Assembly: GCA_015056245.1 (NCBI GenBank)
Contig: SVGQ01000017.1
Span: 1 to 36,404 of the forward strand
DNA: 36,404 bases
Direction: 5' to 3'
Source of the DNA: Clostridiales bacterium
GTDB lineage: Bacteria; Bacillota; Clostridia; Christensenellales; Aristaeellaceae
Below, one piece after another: positions 7,118-13,651 of this stretch; position 1 is the stretch's first letter; every line of letters starts with the position of its first letter. Under the pieces are notes generated by a model, which had not been told where the DNA came from, searched no databases, and saw nothing but the letters and a program-made list of their open reading frames with translations. Made by a program: the position numbers and the translations under genes.

Positions 7118-7663
7118 TCAGGCAACAGGCTGCCAATCCTGACGCAGGAGGCTCATCATGCCCAGATCGCTGAATGCACCGTCGTTATAGTATGCGTGGC
7201 GTTTGATGCCTTCCAGCACAAACCCTGCTTTTTCGTAGCAGCGGATGGCTGTAGCATTCTGCATATGCACTTCCAGTTCGATGCGCTCCAGACCGAGCGT
7301 CTCAAAGGCAAATCGGGCCAAAAGCTGCAAAGCCTCTGTGCCCAGACCCTTGCCGCGATCCTCAGCGCTGGCGATAACCATGCCGATCTCGCCCTGACGG
7401 AGCCGCCAATCCACCCGGAACATATCCAGCTGACCGATGTAACGCCCGTCCTTTGCATCTGCAATAACGAAATTGTAGGCATTGTGGCTGGACTGCATCA
7501 TGCGGCTGAGAAATTCCTGTGTATCCACGGTGGTCTGGGGTGCCCAGAAGCGCGTGGATAAATAATGGGTGACGCTTGCGTCGTTGACCCATTGCCGGAT
7601 GGATGCAAAATCATCGGACTGGTATTCCCGGAGCATCACTCGCTGACCGATCAATCTTGGCAT
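7118..7663 (-). CDS. GNAT family N-acetyltransferase (RimJ/RimL type)
   Basis: The 181-residue protein starts at the ATG at 7663, preceded by GAGGAG five bases upstream; two bases separate it from the stop codon of the DUF1292 gene. It is a single GNAT domain of the RimJ/RimL/SpeG-like acetyltransferase_3 group. The opening is a substrate-side strand (VMLREYQSDDFASIRQWVND), followed by IGMVIASAEDRGKGLGTEAL, the acetyl-CoA pyrophosphate-binding (Q/R)xxGxG/A loop, and a C-terminal ELEVHMQNATAIRCYEKAGF, the usual end of the fold. The acceptor could be a protein N-terminus or a small amine and cannot be told from sequence. It is the last gene of the ireB operon and is followed by a terminator. 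Confidence 0.85.
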   Translation of the reverse strand: MPRLIGQRVMLREYQSDDFASIRQWVNDASVTHYLSTRFWAPQTTVDTQEFLSRMMQSSHNAYNFVIADAKDGRYIGQLDMFRVDWRLRQGEIGMVIASAEDRGKGLGTEALQLLARFAFETLGLERIELEVHMQNATAIRCYEKAGFVLEGIKRHAYYNDGAFSDLGMMSLLRQDWQPVA

Positions 7664-7665
7664 GC

Positions 7666-7998
7666 TTACTCCTCGTCTTCGTCCTCCACCAGTTCCAGAC
7701 CATCCAGCAGCATGGCCTCGTTGGCTTCGTCCTCTTCTTCCATGATTGCCATGCACTTTTCAAACACAGCGTTCAGTTCGTCCTCATCCTCGATGGTGGC
7801 GTACACATCGTCGCCGCTTTCATCGTCGCGGATGATCTTGAGAATGATGGCCTCGCCCTGCTGGCAATCGTCCATATCCTCAGTGGCCTCCAGCAGCACA
7901 TAGTAGCTGCCTTCGTATTCCACGGTCATCAGGTGCTCAAAGTTTACATCGTTGCCGTTTTCGTCCTGAAGCTGTACCAGGTTGTTGTTCTCTTCCAT
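7666..7998 (-). CDS. DUF1292 family protein (YrzB-like)
   Basis: The protein has 110 residues from the ATG at 7998 (GAGG nine bases upstream). It is very acidic, with a C-terminal tail almost wholly Glu/Asp. The core fits DUF1292: LQDENGNDVNFEHLMTVEY, then YYVLLEATED, then EAIILKIIRDD. Biochemical function is unknown. Its position after ruvX matches the conserved Firmicutes order ireB(yrzL)–ruvX(yrrK)–yrzB, which is strong support for the family. It begins 10 bp after the ruvX stop. Confidence 0.85.
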   Translation of the reverse strand: MEENNNLVQLQDENGNDVNFEHLMTVEYEGSYYVLLEATEDMDDCQQGEAIILKIIRDDESGDDVYATIEDEDELNAVFEKCMAIMEEEDEANEAMLLDGLELVEDEDEE

Positions 7999-8008
7999 GA
8001 TTGTTTCC

Positions 8009-8449
8009 TCACTTTTCTTCGGCATAGCCGGTTTCTGCGCCGGAAGCGATCCACTGTTCCAAAATGACTGCAGCTGCCAGCTTGTCCACATAGTTTTTCC
8101 GATCCTCCCGGCGCACATTACCGCCGATGAGAACCCGTTCCGCTGTAACGGTGGTCATCCGTTCGTCCTGATAAAACACGCGCAGACCCGCATCCGCAAG
8201 CACTTGCCCGAAAGCCATGGCTTTCTGCGCCTGTCCGCCCCGGGTACCGTCCATATTCAGCGGCAGACCAAGAAGAACCAGATCGGTATCATACCGCTGG
8301 CAAAGCTGCTGCACGTAGCGGCTGTCCGGTCCATAACCCACCCGCTTGTAAACTTCCAGCGGCTGGGCAATAATGCGGCTTTCATCACTGACAGCCACAC
8401 CAATACGCACATCCCCCACATCCAGCGCAATGACCCGTTGATTCGCCAT
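8009..8449 (-). CDS. ruvX: Holliday junction resolvase-like pre-16S rRNA nuclease YqgF/RuvX
   Basis: This 146-residue protein has the RNase H-like fold of the YqgF/RuvX family, linked to 5' maturation of 16S rRNA and, by fold, to Holliday-junction resolvases. Visible motifs are the first acidic strand (ALDVGDVRIGVAVSD, residues about 8–22), the GLPLNMDGTRGGQA loop, YQDERMTTVTAE carrying the second acidic residues, and KNYVDKLAAAVIL near the C-terminus. The start codon overlaps the ireB stop as TAATG, so translation is probably coupled. Length and motifs are typical, with no sign of inactivation. Confidence 0.93.
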   Translation of the reverse strand: MANQRVIALDVGDVRIGVAVSDESRIIAQPLEVYKRVGYGPDSRYVQQLCQRYDTDLVLLGLPLNMDGTRGGQAQKAMAFGQVLADAGLRVFYQDERMTTVTAERVLIGGNVRREDRKNYVDKLAAAVILEQWIASGAETGYAEEK

Positions 8450-8709
8450 TATGCGTCCAGCCCTTTCAGGTAGCCGCGTACCAGTTCTTCCATAATCTCA
8501 TCGCGCTCTATGCGGCAAATCAGACTGCGGGCCTGCATATGACTGGTGATATAGGTGGGGTCACCAGAAATCAGATAGCCCACGATCTGGGTTACAGGGT
8601 CATACCCCTTGGCCTGCAAAGCACGGTATACATGATTCAGGATGGCACGAGCATCATTGGCTCCTTCCATCACAGGGGAAAATTTGGCCGTTCCGCCCAC
8701 ATCGAGCAT
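8449..8709 (-). CDS. ireB: IreB family regulatory phosphoprotein (UPF0297/DUF965)
   Basis: The 86-residue protein matches IreB/YrzL throughout: an N-terminal segment with Thr7, a helix containing [20 protein letters not shown], then [17 protein letters not shown] and [16 protein letters not shown]. In Enterococcus faecalis IreB is phosphorylated on N-terminal threonines by the PASTA kinase IreK and dampens cephalosporin resistance; here only Thr7 is available in that stretch. It is the first gene of the ireB–ruvX–DUF1292–GNAT operon, with AAGGAGG upstream and a good promoter. In many Firmicutes alaS lies immediately upstream, but here an AI-2E-type permease does. Confidence 0.93.
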   Translation of the reverse strand: MLDVGGTAKFSPVMEGANDARAILNHVYRALQAKGYDPVTQIVGYLISGDPTYITSHMQARSLICRIERDEIMEELVRGYLKGLDA

Positions 8710-8742
8710 AACAACGCCTCCTTATAGCAGGGTTTCAAATCT

Positions 8743-8771
8743 ATTATACACGCTTTCACAACTTTTGGAAA
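8743..8771 (-). promoter_or_regulatory. Sigma-A-type promoter of the ireB operon
   Basis: On the minus strand the -10 is a perfect TATAAT (8743–8748) and the -35 is TTTCCA (8766–8771), with a 17-base spacer. It lies 34 bases upstream of the ireB start. An inverted repeat (8750–8775) covers the spacer and -35. Confidence 0.7.
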
Positions 8772-8775
8772 GCGT
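8750..8775. promoter_or_regulatory. Inverted repeat over the ireB promoter, possible operator
   Basis: ACGCTTTC (8750–8757) and GAAAGCGT (8768–8775) form a perfect 8-bp inverted repeat with 10 bases between the arms. It overlaps the -35 and spacer. Each arm resembles the core of a cre half-site (GAAAGCG), but neither orientation gives a full cre match. No T-run follows on either strand, so a protein-binding operator is more likely than a terminator. Confidence 0.4.
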
Positions 8776-8797
8776 TTCGAGCGAAATGAAGAACATT

Positions 8798-9874
8798 TTA
8801 CCTTTCTTTCACAAACGCCGAAACCAGCGTCAGATCTCCAGCCCTGCTCAACACGCAGACCCGGATCACGGCCCTGAGGCACAACACAACAGGCACTGCC
8901 AACAAAATCCCCGCTACACCATTCAGCGTACCGCCTGCTGCAACGCACAGCAGCACCACCACCGGATGCAAGCGAGTAGCATCGCTCATCATCCGCGGTG
9001 ACAACCAGCTGCTTTCCAGCTGCTGCACCACCAAGACCACTGCCAGCGACCAGAGCATCCGTCCTGTGCCCGCTTGCAGACCGAACAGCAGCACCGCTGC
9101 TCCGCCGATCCATGGGCCGATATAGGGAATCAACTCCAGCACACCCATCAATGCACCCAGCAGCAGCCACGCAGGAATTCCACACAGAAGCAAGCCCGCA
9201 GCTGTCAGTCCGCCAACAGCCACAGAAAGCATCAGTTGGCCCCGAAGATAACCCGCTGTTTCCCGGCGGATCTCCCGCAGCACCCGGACGCACATACTGC
9301 GCTTTGCTGCCGGTATAAGATACAGAAGCCATTCCCCTATTTTTCTCCGATCCTTCAGAAAGTAAAAGCCCAGTACCGGCGCCAGCATCCAGCGGCTTAC
9401 GCCGCCCGCAGTCTCTCGCACCCAATGGAATGCTGCCGATGCTGTCTTGCCCAGCAGTACCTCGCCTCCGGACAACAATTGCTGCCACAAATTCTCATTA
9501 ACCATCAGTCCGGCACGCCGAAGCCATCCTTCGCCTTGCCGCACCATACCGGACAGACGGTCCCACAGTGCAGGCAATAACACAAACAGCTGCCTTCCTT
9601 GCCGGATCAGCGGCGGTATCAGCAACAGGGTAAGCAGCATCACCCCCACGGCCAAACCGATCAAGCTCAAGGAAGCTGCCAGACCGGGAGCCATTTTCTT
9701 CTCCAAAAAATGCATCAGTGGCAATGCAATCAATGCGACCATCATCCCGGAGAAAAGCAGGAAAACCGTCTGCCAAATCAATCTTCGCGCAAGGATCATC
9801 AAAAGAACTGCCGCAAAGATCACCAACCACTTTTTTCTGCTTTGTTGTTTTCTTGCGTTCCCTGCCCCCTGCAT
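8798..9874 (-). CDS. AI-2E family transporter (YrrI/YtvI-like permease)
   Basis: The 358-residue protein starts at the ATG at 9874, with AAGGAG seven bases upstream; an upstream TTG lacks such support. It has the AI-2E/YdiK topology: two to three N-terminal membrane helices, a long amphipathic middle, and a C-terminal bundle including ELIPYIGPWIGG, the family's most recognisable motif. Members include proposed autoinducer-2 exporters and Na+/H+ antiporters; the B. subtilis relative YrrI lies just upstream of alaS–yrzL–yrrK. The same neighbourhood is kept here without alaS, so this is probably the YrrI counterpart. Substrate is unknown. An intrinsic terminator separates it from the upstream genes. 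Confidence 0.82.
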   Translation of the reverse strand: MQGAGNARKQQSRKKWLVIFAAVLLMILARRLIWQTVFLLFSGMMVALIALPLMHFLEKKMAPGLAASLSLIGLAVGVMLLTLLLIPPLIRQGRQLFVLLPALWDRLSGMVRQGEGWLRRAGLMVNENLWQQLLSGGEVLLGKTASAAFHWVRETAGGVSRWMLAPVLGFYFLKDRRKIGEWLLYLIPAAKRSMCVRVLREIRRETAGYLRGQLMLSVAVGGLTAAGLLLCGIPAWLLLGALMGVLELIPYIGPWIGGAAVLLFGLQAGTGRMLWSLAVVLVVQQLESSWLSPRMMSDATRLHPVVVLLCVAAGGTLNGVAGILLAVPVVLCLRAVIRVCVLSRAGDLTLVSAFVKER

Positions 9875-9894
9875 GCGCCAGCTCCTTCCCAATC

Positions 9895-9927
9895 AAAACG
9901 GGATGCAGAGACCGCCTCCGCATCCCG
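9895..9927 (-). terminator. Intrinsic terminator between the small membrane protein gene and the AI-2E transporter
   Basis: Perfect 8-bp arms CGGGATGC (9899–9906) and GCATCCCG (9920–9927), with a further GAG/CTC pair inside the loop, are followed on the minus strand by TTTTG. It starts 6 bases after the stop of the 47-residue protein and ends just before the ribosome binding site of the transporter, so it may be leaky or act as an attenuator. Confidence 0.65.
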
Positions 9928-9932
9928 CGCCT

Positions 9933-10076
9933 TTACCAGCTCTTTGCCATCCGCACGATCTTATCCATACTGCGCTGTGCCTGACGCTTCATTTTCTGGT
10001 TGCCGGGCATCAACATCGCTCCGGCTCCCATTGCAAATCCCAGTGCGCCCACCATCATGGTTTTCATCATGTTCAT
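9933..10076 (-). CDS. Small single-span membrane protein (47 residues)
   Basis: Of three nearby starts, the ATG at 10076 has AGGAGG seven bases upstream and overlaps the preceding stop as ATGA, so I use it. The product is Met-rich (MNMMKTMMVGALGFAMGAGA), with one glycine-rich membrane helix at about residues 4–24, then a basic tail (NQKMKRQAQRSMDKIVRMAK). Short proteins of this style are common in Clostridia, and some accompany stage III sporulation genes, but I cannot assign a family. Translational coupling to the PRC-barrel gene suggests the two products work together at the membrane. Confidence 0.6.
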   Translation of the reverse strand: MNMMKTMMVGALGFAMGAGAMLMPGNQKMKRQAQRSMDKIVRMAKSW

Positions 10077-10558
10077 TGACATACCTCCTCGAACCTTTGC
10101 CTGAGTTCTGCCCAAGACAGGAGTTCCGGCACCACTGCATTTCCAGCTGAACCATCGTGCCGCCCGATCTGATAAGCAACTGCATAACGCCTTTGACCCA
10201 GCAGGCAGCCCAACCAGCTTTCGCAGATCTCAAGCGCTTGCGCCTGCTGGGTCTCCCGGCACAGCAGCACATCGGTTACCCGGCCTGCAAGGCTGCCATT
10301 GGTCAGATATACCCGGTCGATCATCGCTGGGAGCGCCGATGGCATGCGATGGGGACGCGACCTGGCAACCACACAGCGCTGTCCCATCAGACTGATTCCC
10401 TGCGACGGTACCCACTTCGCCGCACTCAGTCCACGACGGATGAGCAAGCCCATCAAGCGTTCTGCCCCGGCATCCATTACGCCATGGTCCACATGCCCCA
10501 CAACGCTGCCCTGCCATACCACCGGCAAGCCCGTCAATTGATTCAGGGTAATCAGCAC
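10073..10558 (-). CDS. PRC-barrel domain protein
   Basis: The 161-residue protein starts at the GTG at 10558, chosen because AGGAGGG lies seven bases upstream; no ATG is suitably placed. Residues about 1–75 fit a PRC-barrel (LITLNQLTGLPVVWQGSVVG then RLMGLLIRRG), a small beta-barrel found in RimM, photosynthetic reaction centre subunit H and many Firmicutes proteins linked to sporulation or RNA processing. The second half (about 80–160) may be a further diverged barrel (VYLTNGSLAGRVTDVLLC). It ends in a 4-bp overlap with the small membrane protein gene and is divergent from the SH3b gene. Molecular function is unknown. Confidence 0.65.
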   Translation of the reverse strand: MLITLNQLTGLPVVWQGSVVGHVDHGVMDAGAERLMGLLIRRGLSAAKWVPSQGISLMGQRCVVARSRPHRMPSALPAMIDRVYLTNGSLAGRVTDVLLCRETQQAQALEICESWLGCLLGQRRYAVAYQIGRHDGSAGNAVVPELLSWAELRQRFEEVCQ

Positions 10559-10872
10559 CGCAGATCCCTCCTGTCCGTTGGCAGAGGTAGCATGCCCGGA
10601 CAGAAGAGGATTCCTCCCAACAAAGCATGGCAGAGAAACCAATCCGAAAAAGGAATATCCATGCCAGATTCTGCTATGGATCAGGTCGTTTTTCCTTATG
10701 ATGAAACAGGTTGACCCTTTTCAGCAGGCAGAAAAAGGTAAAATGCTGGAAAAACCCACCCAAGCTCGCATTAACTGCCAATCTTCCATGCATGAACCCC
10801 TCTCCTCCATTCGTCAGATGAGCGAATGGCCAATCAACACAGGCCATCAGAAAACAAAGGAGGTATCCCCTT
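10559..10872. other. Divergent intergenic region between the PRC-barrel and SH3b genes
   Basis: These 314 bases hold no convincing gene. The two ribosome binding sites lie at the ends. A 7-bp hairpin (CCATTCG 10807–10813 with CGAATGG 10823–10829) lies in the likely leader of the SH3b gene. TTGACC and TAAAAT occur on the plus strand near 10711–10746, but 22 bases apart, too far for a normal sigma-A promoter. I see no clear promoter for the minus-strand gene. Confidence 0.4.
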
Positions 10873-11814
10873 ATGCAAAAGCCCCGTCAATACAAAAGAT
10901 GCCTCCAGGCATTGACTGTGACCGCCGCGCTGGCGCTGCCCATGGTTTCTCTGGCTGACGAATACATGATGGTGCAGGGCGGCAAGCTGAACCTGCGGCA
11001 GGAACCCTCTCTGGAGGCGGCTGTGCTGGGTCAGTATCCCACGGGCACATGGATGAACGTACACGAGGAAATGGGCGCCTGGAGCAAGGTGACCGTTGGT
11101 GACAAGCAGGGCTTCGTGATGAGCAAGTTCCTGACCGCCGGGTCTTCCAGCGGCACCCTGTATGTGCGCACCAACACCGGCATTGGCCTGAACCTGCGTG
11201 AAGAGCCCTCCATGAGCAGCAACATCATTACCAGCTTCAAGCCCGGCACTGCTGTGAAGCTGCTCAGCCGCGGCACCGAATGGAGCAAGGTGCAGGTGGG
11301 CGATGCGATCGGCTACATGTCCAATCGCTTCCTGACCGGCTCCCTGAACAATGGCAGCGGTTCCAACGGTTCCGCCAACACCAAGCAGGGCGTGGTCAAA
11401 AACCCCGGTGCCAATCAGGTGCTGCTGCTGCGCGAAAAGCCCAGCACCGATGCCCGGGTTCTGGGTAACTTCCGCAATGGCACCAAGGTGACCATCACCG
11501 GCGAAAGCGGCGACTTCTACAAAGTGACCGTAGCTGGCAAGGATGGCTACATGATGAAGCAGTTCATCAGCGTGACCACCTCCGGCACCACCTCCGCCTT
11601 CCCCACTGCGCCCTTCGCTGCCAAGCTGGTCAACCCCAATGGCAACAGCATCGTCAATTTCCGCAAGGCTGCCGGTCTCAGCGCGCCCATCATCAAGGCG
11701 CTGCCGGTGGGTACGGAGATCACCGTCAATGAAATCGGCGAAACCTGGTGCAAGGTAACCGTGGACGGCGTGGATGGCTACATCAGCCGTTACTTCTTTA
11801 CCGTAGCCCACTGA
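10873..11814 (+). CDS. Secreted protein with four SH3b repeats
   Basis: The protein has 313 residues, and the ATG has AAAGGAGGT eight bases upstream. A signal peptide covers about residues 1–28 (basic start, then LQALTVTAALALPMVSLADE). The rest is four bacterial SH3 domains at about 30–90, 100–160, 170–230 and 245–312. Each opens with an L-N/L-R-xx-P/A pattern (KLNLRQEPS, GLNLREEPS, VLLLREKPS, IVNFRKAAG) and ends in a V-DGYIS-like strand (GFVMSKF, GYMSNRF, GYMMKQF, GYISRYF). SH3b domains bind peptidoglycan stem peptides or sugars. No amidase or other catalytic domain is attached, so it probably acts as a wall-binding or sensing protein. The array of structured repeats follows directly. Confidence 0.85.
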   Translation: MQKPRQYKRCLQALTVTAALALPMVSLADEYMMVQGGKLNLRQEPSLEAAVLGQYPTGTWMNVHEEMGAWSKVTVGDKQGFVMSKFLTAGSSSGTLYVRTNTGIGLNLREEPSMSSNIITSFKPGTAVKLLSRGTEWSKVQVGDAIGYMSNRFLTGSLNNGSGSNGSANTKQGVVKNPGANQVLLLREKPSTDARVLGNFRNGTKVTITGESGDFYKVTVAGKDGYMMKQFISVTTSGTTSAFPTAPFAAKLVNPNGNSIVNFRKAAGLSAPIIKALPVGTEITVNEIGETWCKVTVDGVDGYISRYFFTVAH

Positions 11815-11834
11815 GAGGCAATCTATACTGACAA

Positions 11835-11864
11835 TTGATACAAGAGTTTCTGGCTTGTCATACT
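11835..11864 (+). promoter_or_regulatory. Possible weak promoter reading into the repeat array
   Basis: TTGATA (11835–11840) and CATACT (11859–11864) are separated by 18 bases. The -35 matches 5 of 6 consensus positions and the -10 matches 4 of 6. The predicted start is about 12 bases before the first repeat. It is the only candidate that would transcribe the array on its own. Confidence 0.3.
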
Positions 11865-11884
11865 GCAAAAGCATTACGAAAATA

Positions 11885-12390
11885 GCCGCCGTTGCACGAT
11901 GATGCAGCGGCGGCTGATATTGCTAAAAATGCGTGGGGTGCAGGGGGATCATCCCCCTGCCGGTGCGCGAGGCAGAGCCTCGCAAACCCCGCGCCGCAGC
12001 GCCCTCCCGCAAGCACAGCGAGCGCCAAAGGCGCAAGATGTGCGGCAACAATCGGCAAGCATGGGGGACCAAACCGTTTGAAGCCGCCGTTGCACGATGA
12101 TGCAGCGGCGGCTGATATTTCAAAAAATACGTGGGGTGCAGGGGGATCATCCCCCTGCCGGTGCGCGAGGCAGAGCCTCGCAACCCCGCGCCGCAGCGCA
12201 ATGCACCGCGAGCACAGCGAGCGCCAAAGGCGCAAGATGTGCGGCAACAATCGGCAAGCATGGGGGACCAAATCGTTTGAAGCCGCCGTTGCACGATGAT
12301 GCAGCGGCGGCTGATATTGTTAAAATGCGTGGGGTGCAGAGGAGCATCCCCCTGCCGGTGCGCGAGGCAGAGCCTCGCAACCCCGCGCCG
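11885..12390 (+). repeat. Tandem array (2.5 copies) of a ~199-bp hairpin-rich element
   Basis: Copies run 11885–12082 (198 bp), 12083–12281 (199 bp) and 12282–12390 (partial, ending 4 bp before the next gene's stop codon). Each starts with a 12-bp stem (GCCGCCGTTGCA with TGCAGCGGCGGC, loop CGATGA). A second module follows; in copy 1 an outer stem GCGTGGGGT (11931–11939) pairs with ACCCCGCGC (11986–11994). It encloses a palindrome with arms GCAGGGGGAT/ATCCCCCTGC around one base (11940–11960) and a 7-bp hairpin GCGAGGC–AGA–GCCTCGC (11967–11983). A third module has GCCGCA (11993–11998) pairing with TGCGGC (12041–12046) around GCGCC–AAA–GGCGC (12022–12034). Differences between copies fall mainly in linkers, while the paired parts are almost invariant. 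Copy 3 has a damaged palindrome. No transposase or long convincing ORF lies inside. Confidence 0.9.
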
Positions 12391-12394
12391 TGCA

Positions 12395-12892
12395 TTACTG
12401 CTGCAGCAGCGCAGGATGCTGCTTGCCGGTCAGGTGCTCAATGGACATTTCCAGCACCGCCAGATTGGGTAACTCGCCGTCGATCATCCGGTGATGCTGC
12501 TCCATGGGCAGCTGTGGGCTGTACTTTTCAGCCAGATACAGGAGTGCCTGCCGGATCTCTTCGGGTTTGTCCAGCTGACGGATGCGCCCAAAGGCGATCA
12601 CGCTGCGATAGTGGGTGGTGTAATGGGCAGCGTCCACCCGGTCCTCCGCTATGACGCAAAAGCTGGCTTTGTCACAGCGGCGCACCGCGTCGATCTTGTG
12701 CCCGGTTGCAGCGCTGTGGAAGTACAGCTTATCCCCTGCCAACGCAAAGCTCATGGGCAGTGCATAGGGGTAGCCCTCATCACCGCTGAGGGCCAGCACG
12801 CCGGAGGTGGCTGCCTCCAGCACGGGGATGCAGTTTTCCGGCAGCATCTGCCGATCCGACCGCCGCATGGGACGGAAGATGGTCTCCTTCAT
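12395..12892 (-). CDS. Pyridoxamine 5'-phosphate oxidase-like flavin-binding protein (NimA-like)
   Basis: The 165-residue protein starts at the ATG at 12892 (GGAGG ten bases upstream). The split-barrel FMN-binding fold of the PNPOx-like/NimA group is suggested by RRSDRQMLPENCIPVLE, GVLALSGDEGYPYALPMSF, KLYFHSAATGHKIDAVRR and ASFCVIAEDRV, in that order. Close relatives are often annotated as nitroimidazole-resistance (Nim) or 5-nitroimidazole reductase-like proteins, but most are flavin-dependent reductases with unknown substrates, so resistance should not be assumed. Its stop codon lies 4 bp from the end of the repeat array. A bidirectional terminator upstream isolates it from rpsU. Confidence 0.82.
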   Translation of the reverse strand: MKETIFRPMRRSDRQMLPENCIPVLEAATSGVLALSGDEGYPYALPMSFALAGDKLYFHSAATGHKIDAVRRCDKASFCVIAEDRVDAAHYTTHYRSVIAFGRIRQLDKPEEIRQALLYLAEKYSPQLPMEQHHRMIDGELPNLAVLEMSIEHLTGKQHPALLQQ

Positions 12893-12919
12893 GATCGTAG
12901 TACCTCCAGAACATTCTTC

Positions 12920-12960
12920 AAAAAAACATCGCCCTTCGTAATGAAGAGCGATGTTTTTTT
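12920..12960 (-). terminator. Terminator downstream of rpsU (bidirectional form)
   Basis: ACATCGC (12926–12932) pairs with GCGATGT (12948–12954), extended by CTTC/GAAG around a GTAAT loop. The stem is flanked by seven A residues on the left and seven T residues on the right, so it could stop transcription from either side. The rpsU stop codon lies 10 bases away, making it the rpsU terminator. Confidence 0.85.
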
Positions 12961-12969
12961 GCATTTGAA

Positions 12970-13143
12970 TCAGTACTTGCGCTTGCGTGCAGCTTCTGCT
13001 TTCTTCTTGCGTTTCACGCTGGGCTTCTCATAATGCTCGCGCTTACGAGCTTCTGCCAAAACACCGGTGCGAGCACATTGACGTTTGAACCGCTTCAGAG
13101 CGCTTTCCAGGGATTCGTTTTCGCGGATGCGTACCTCGGACAC
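12970..13143 (-). CDS. rpsU: 30S ribosomal protein bS21
   Basis: The 57-residue protein starts at a GTG at 13141–13143 with GGGAGGG six bases upstream. It opens [20 protein letters not shown], has [20 protein letters not shown] in the middle and ends in a Lys/Arg-rich tail ([13 protein letters not shown]), the classic bS21 layout. bS21 sits on the 30S platform near the anti-Shine–Dalgarno and helps translation initiation. The gene lies beside HIT and mtaB, as in the Bacillus dnaK–rpsU neighbourhood, but here has its own near-consensus promoter and terminator, so it is an independent unit. Confidence 0.97.
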   Translation of the reverse strand: MSEVRIRENESLESALKRFKRQCARTGVLAEARKREHYEKPSVKRKKKAEAARKRKY

Positions 13144-13216
13144 TGTTATCCCTCCCCTCGCTCATTCCGCCTTGCGTCTGCCGCAATATCAGCAGACAGA
13201 TAGCGAACTTACAGAT

Positions 13217-13245
13217 ATTATACAGCGTAAGTTGTTCCGCGTCAA
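13217..13245 (-). promoter_or_regulatory. Sigma-A promoter of rpsU
   Basis: On the minus strand the -35 is TTGACG (13240–13245) and the -10 is a perfect TATAAT (13217–13222), with a 17-base spacer: one of the strongest matches in the window. It lies in the 127-bp gap between the HIT gene and rpsU, leaving a leader of about 67 bases. Confidence 0.85.
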
Positions 13246-13270
13246 CCATGAATTTCGGATTTTTACATTC

Positions 13271-13618
13271 TTACGCCATTCTTTCAGACATTTTTTCGCC
13301 GCCGAGAACGTGAAAATGAATATGCTTAACGGTTTGGCAAGCATTTTCGCCACAATTATTGACAATGCGGTAGCCGCCTTCGGTGAGACCAAGCTCCTTG
13401 GCAACCTTGGCGCAGGTGCGCAGGCAGGCAGCCAACTGGGCATCGGTCAGGTCTTCTGCGGCATGAGCCACATCGGGGGTGTGCTTCTTGCTGACCACCA
13501 GCACATGCACCGGAGCCTGAGGAGCGATATCATGGAAGGCATAGGTGTTTTCGTCTTCATAGACCTTGTTGGAGGGAATATCACCGGCGATGATCTTGCA
13601 AAACAGACAATCCTGCAT
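13271..13618 (-). CDS. Histidine triad (HIT/HinT) nucleotide-binding protein
   Basis: The 115-residue protein is a typical prokaryotic HinT. It opens CLFCKIIAGDIPSNKVYED with a CxxC pair that may bind zinc, and carries VHVLVVSKKH. The histidine triad, HIHFHVLGG, is at residues 99–107. HinT proteins hydrolyse nucleoside phosphoramidates and acyl-adenylates such as aminoacyl-AMP; the middle His would be the nucleophile. It starts 33 bp after mtaB on the same strand with AGAAGG upstream, so it is probably the last gene of the hrcA-to-HIT transcription block. Confidence 0.95.
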   Translation of the reverse strand: MQDCLFCKIIAGDIPSNKVYEDENTYAFHDIAPQAPVHVLVVSKKHTPDVAHAAEDLTDAQLAACLRTCAKVAKELGLTEGGYRIVNNCGENACQTVKHIHFHVLGGEKMSERMA

Positions 13619-13651
13619 AGGAAAACCTTCTTTCTGTAAATGGATATTTCC

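Noticed and set aside
10711-10746. Sigma-A promoter for the SH3b gene
   Set aside because: TTGACC and TAAAAT are 22 bases apart, outside the workable spacer range.
11885-12390. CRISPR array
   Set aside because: The units are ~199 bp, nearly identical along their full length and lack short repeats with unique spacers; no cas genes are nearby.
11858-12395. Several small open frames over the tandem repeats on both strands
   Set aside because: They arise from the repeats themselves, repeat the same peptide in each copy, and have no convincing ribosome binding site.
12395-12892. Nitroimidazole resistance gene nim
   Set aside because: The PNPOx-like family is broad; sequence alone does not support a resistance function.
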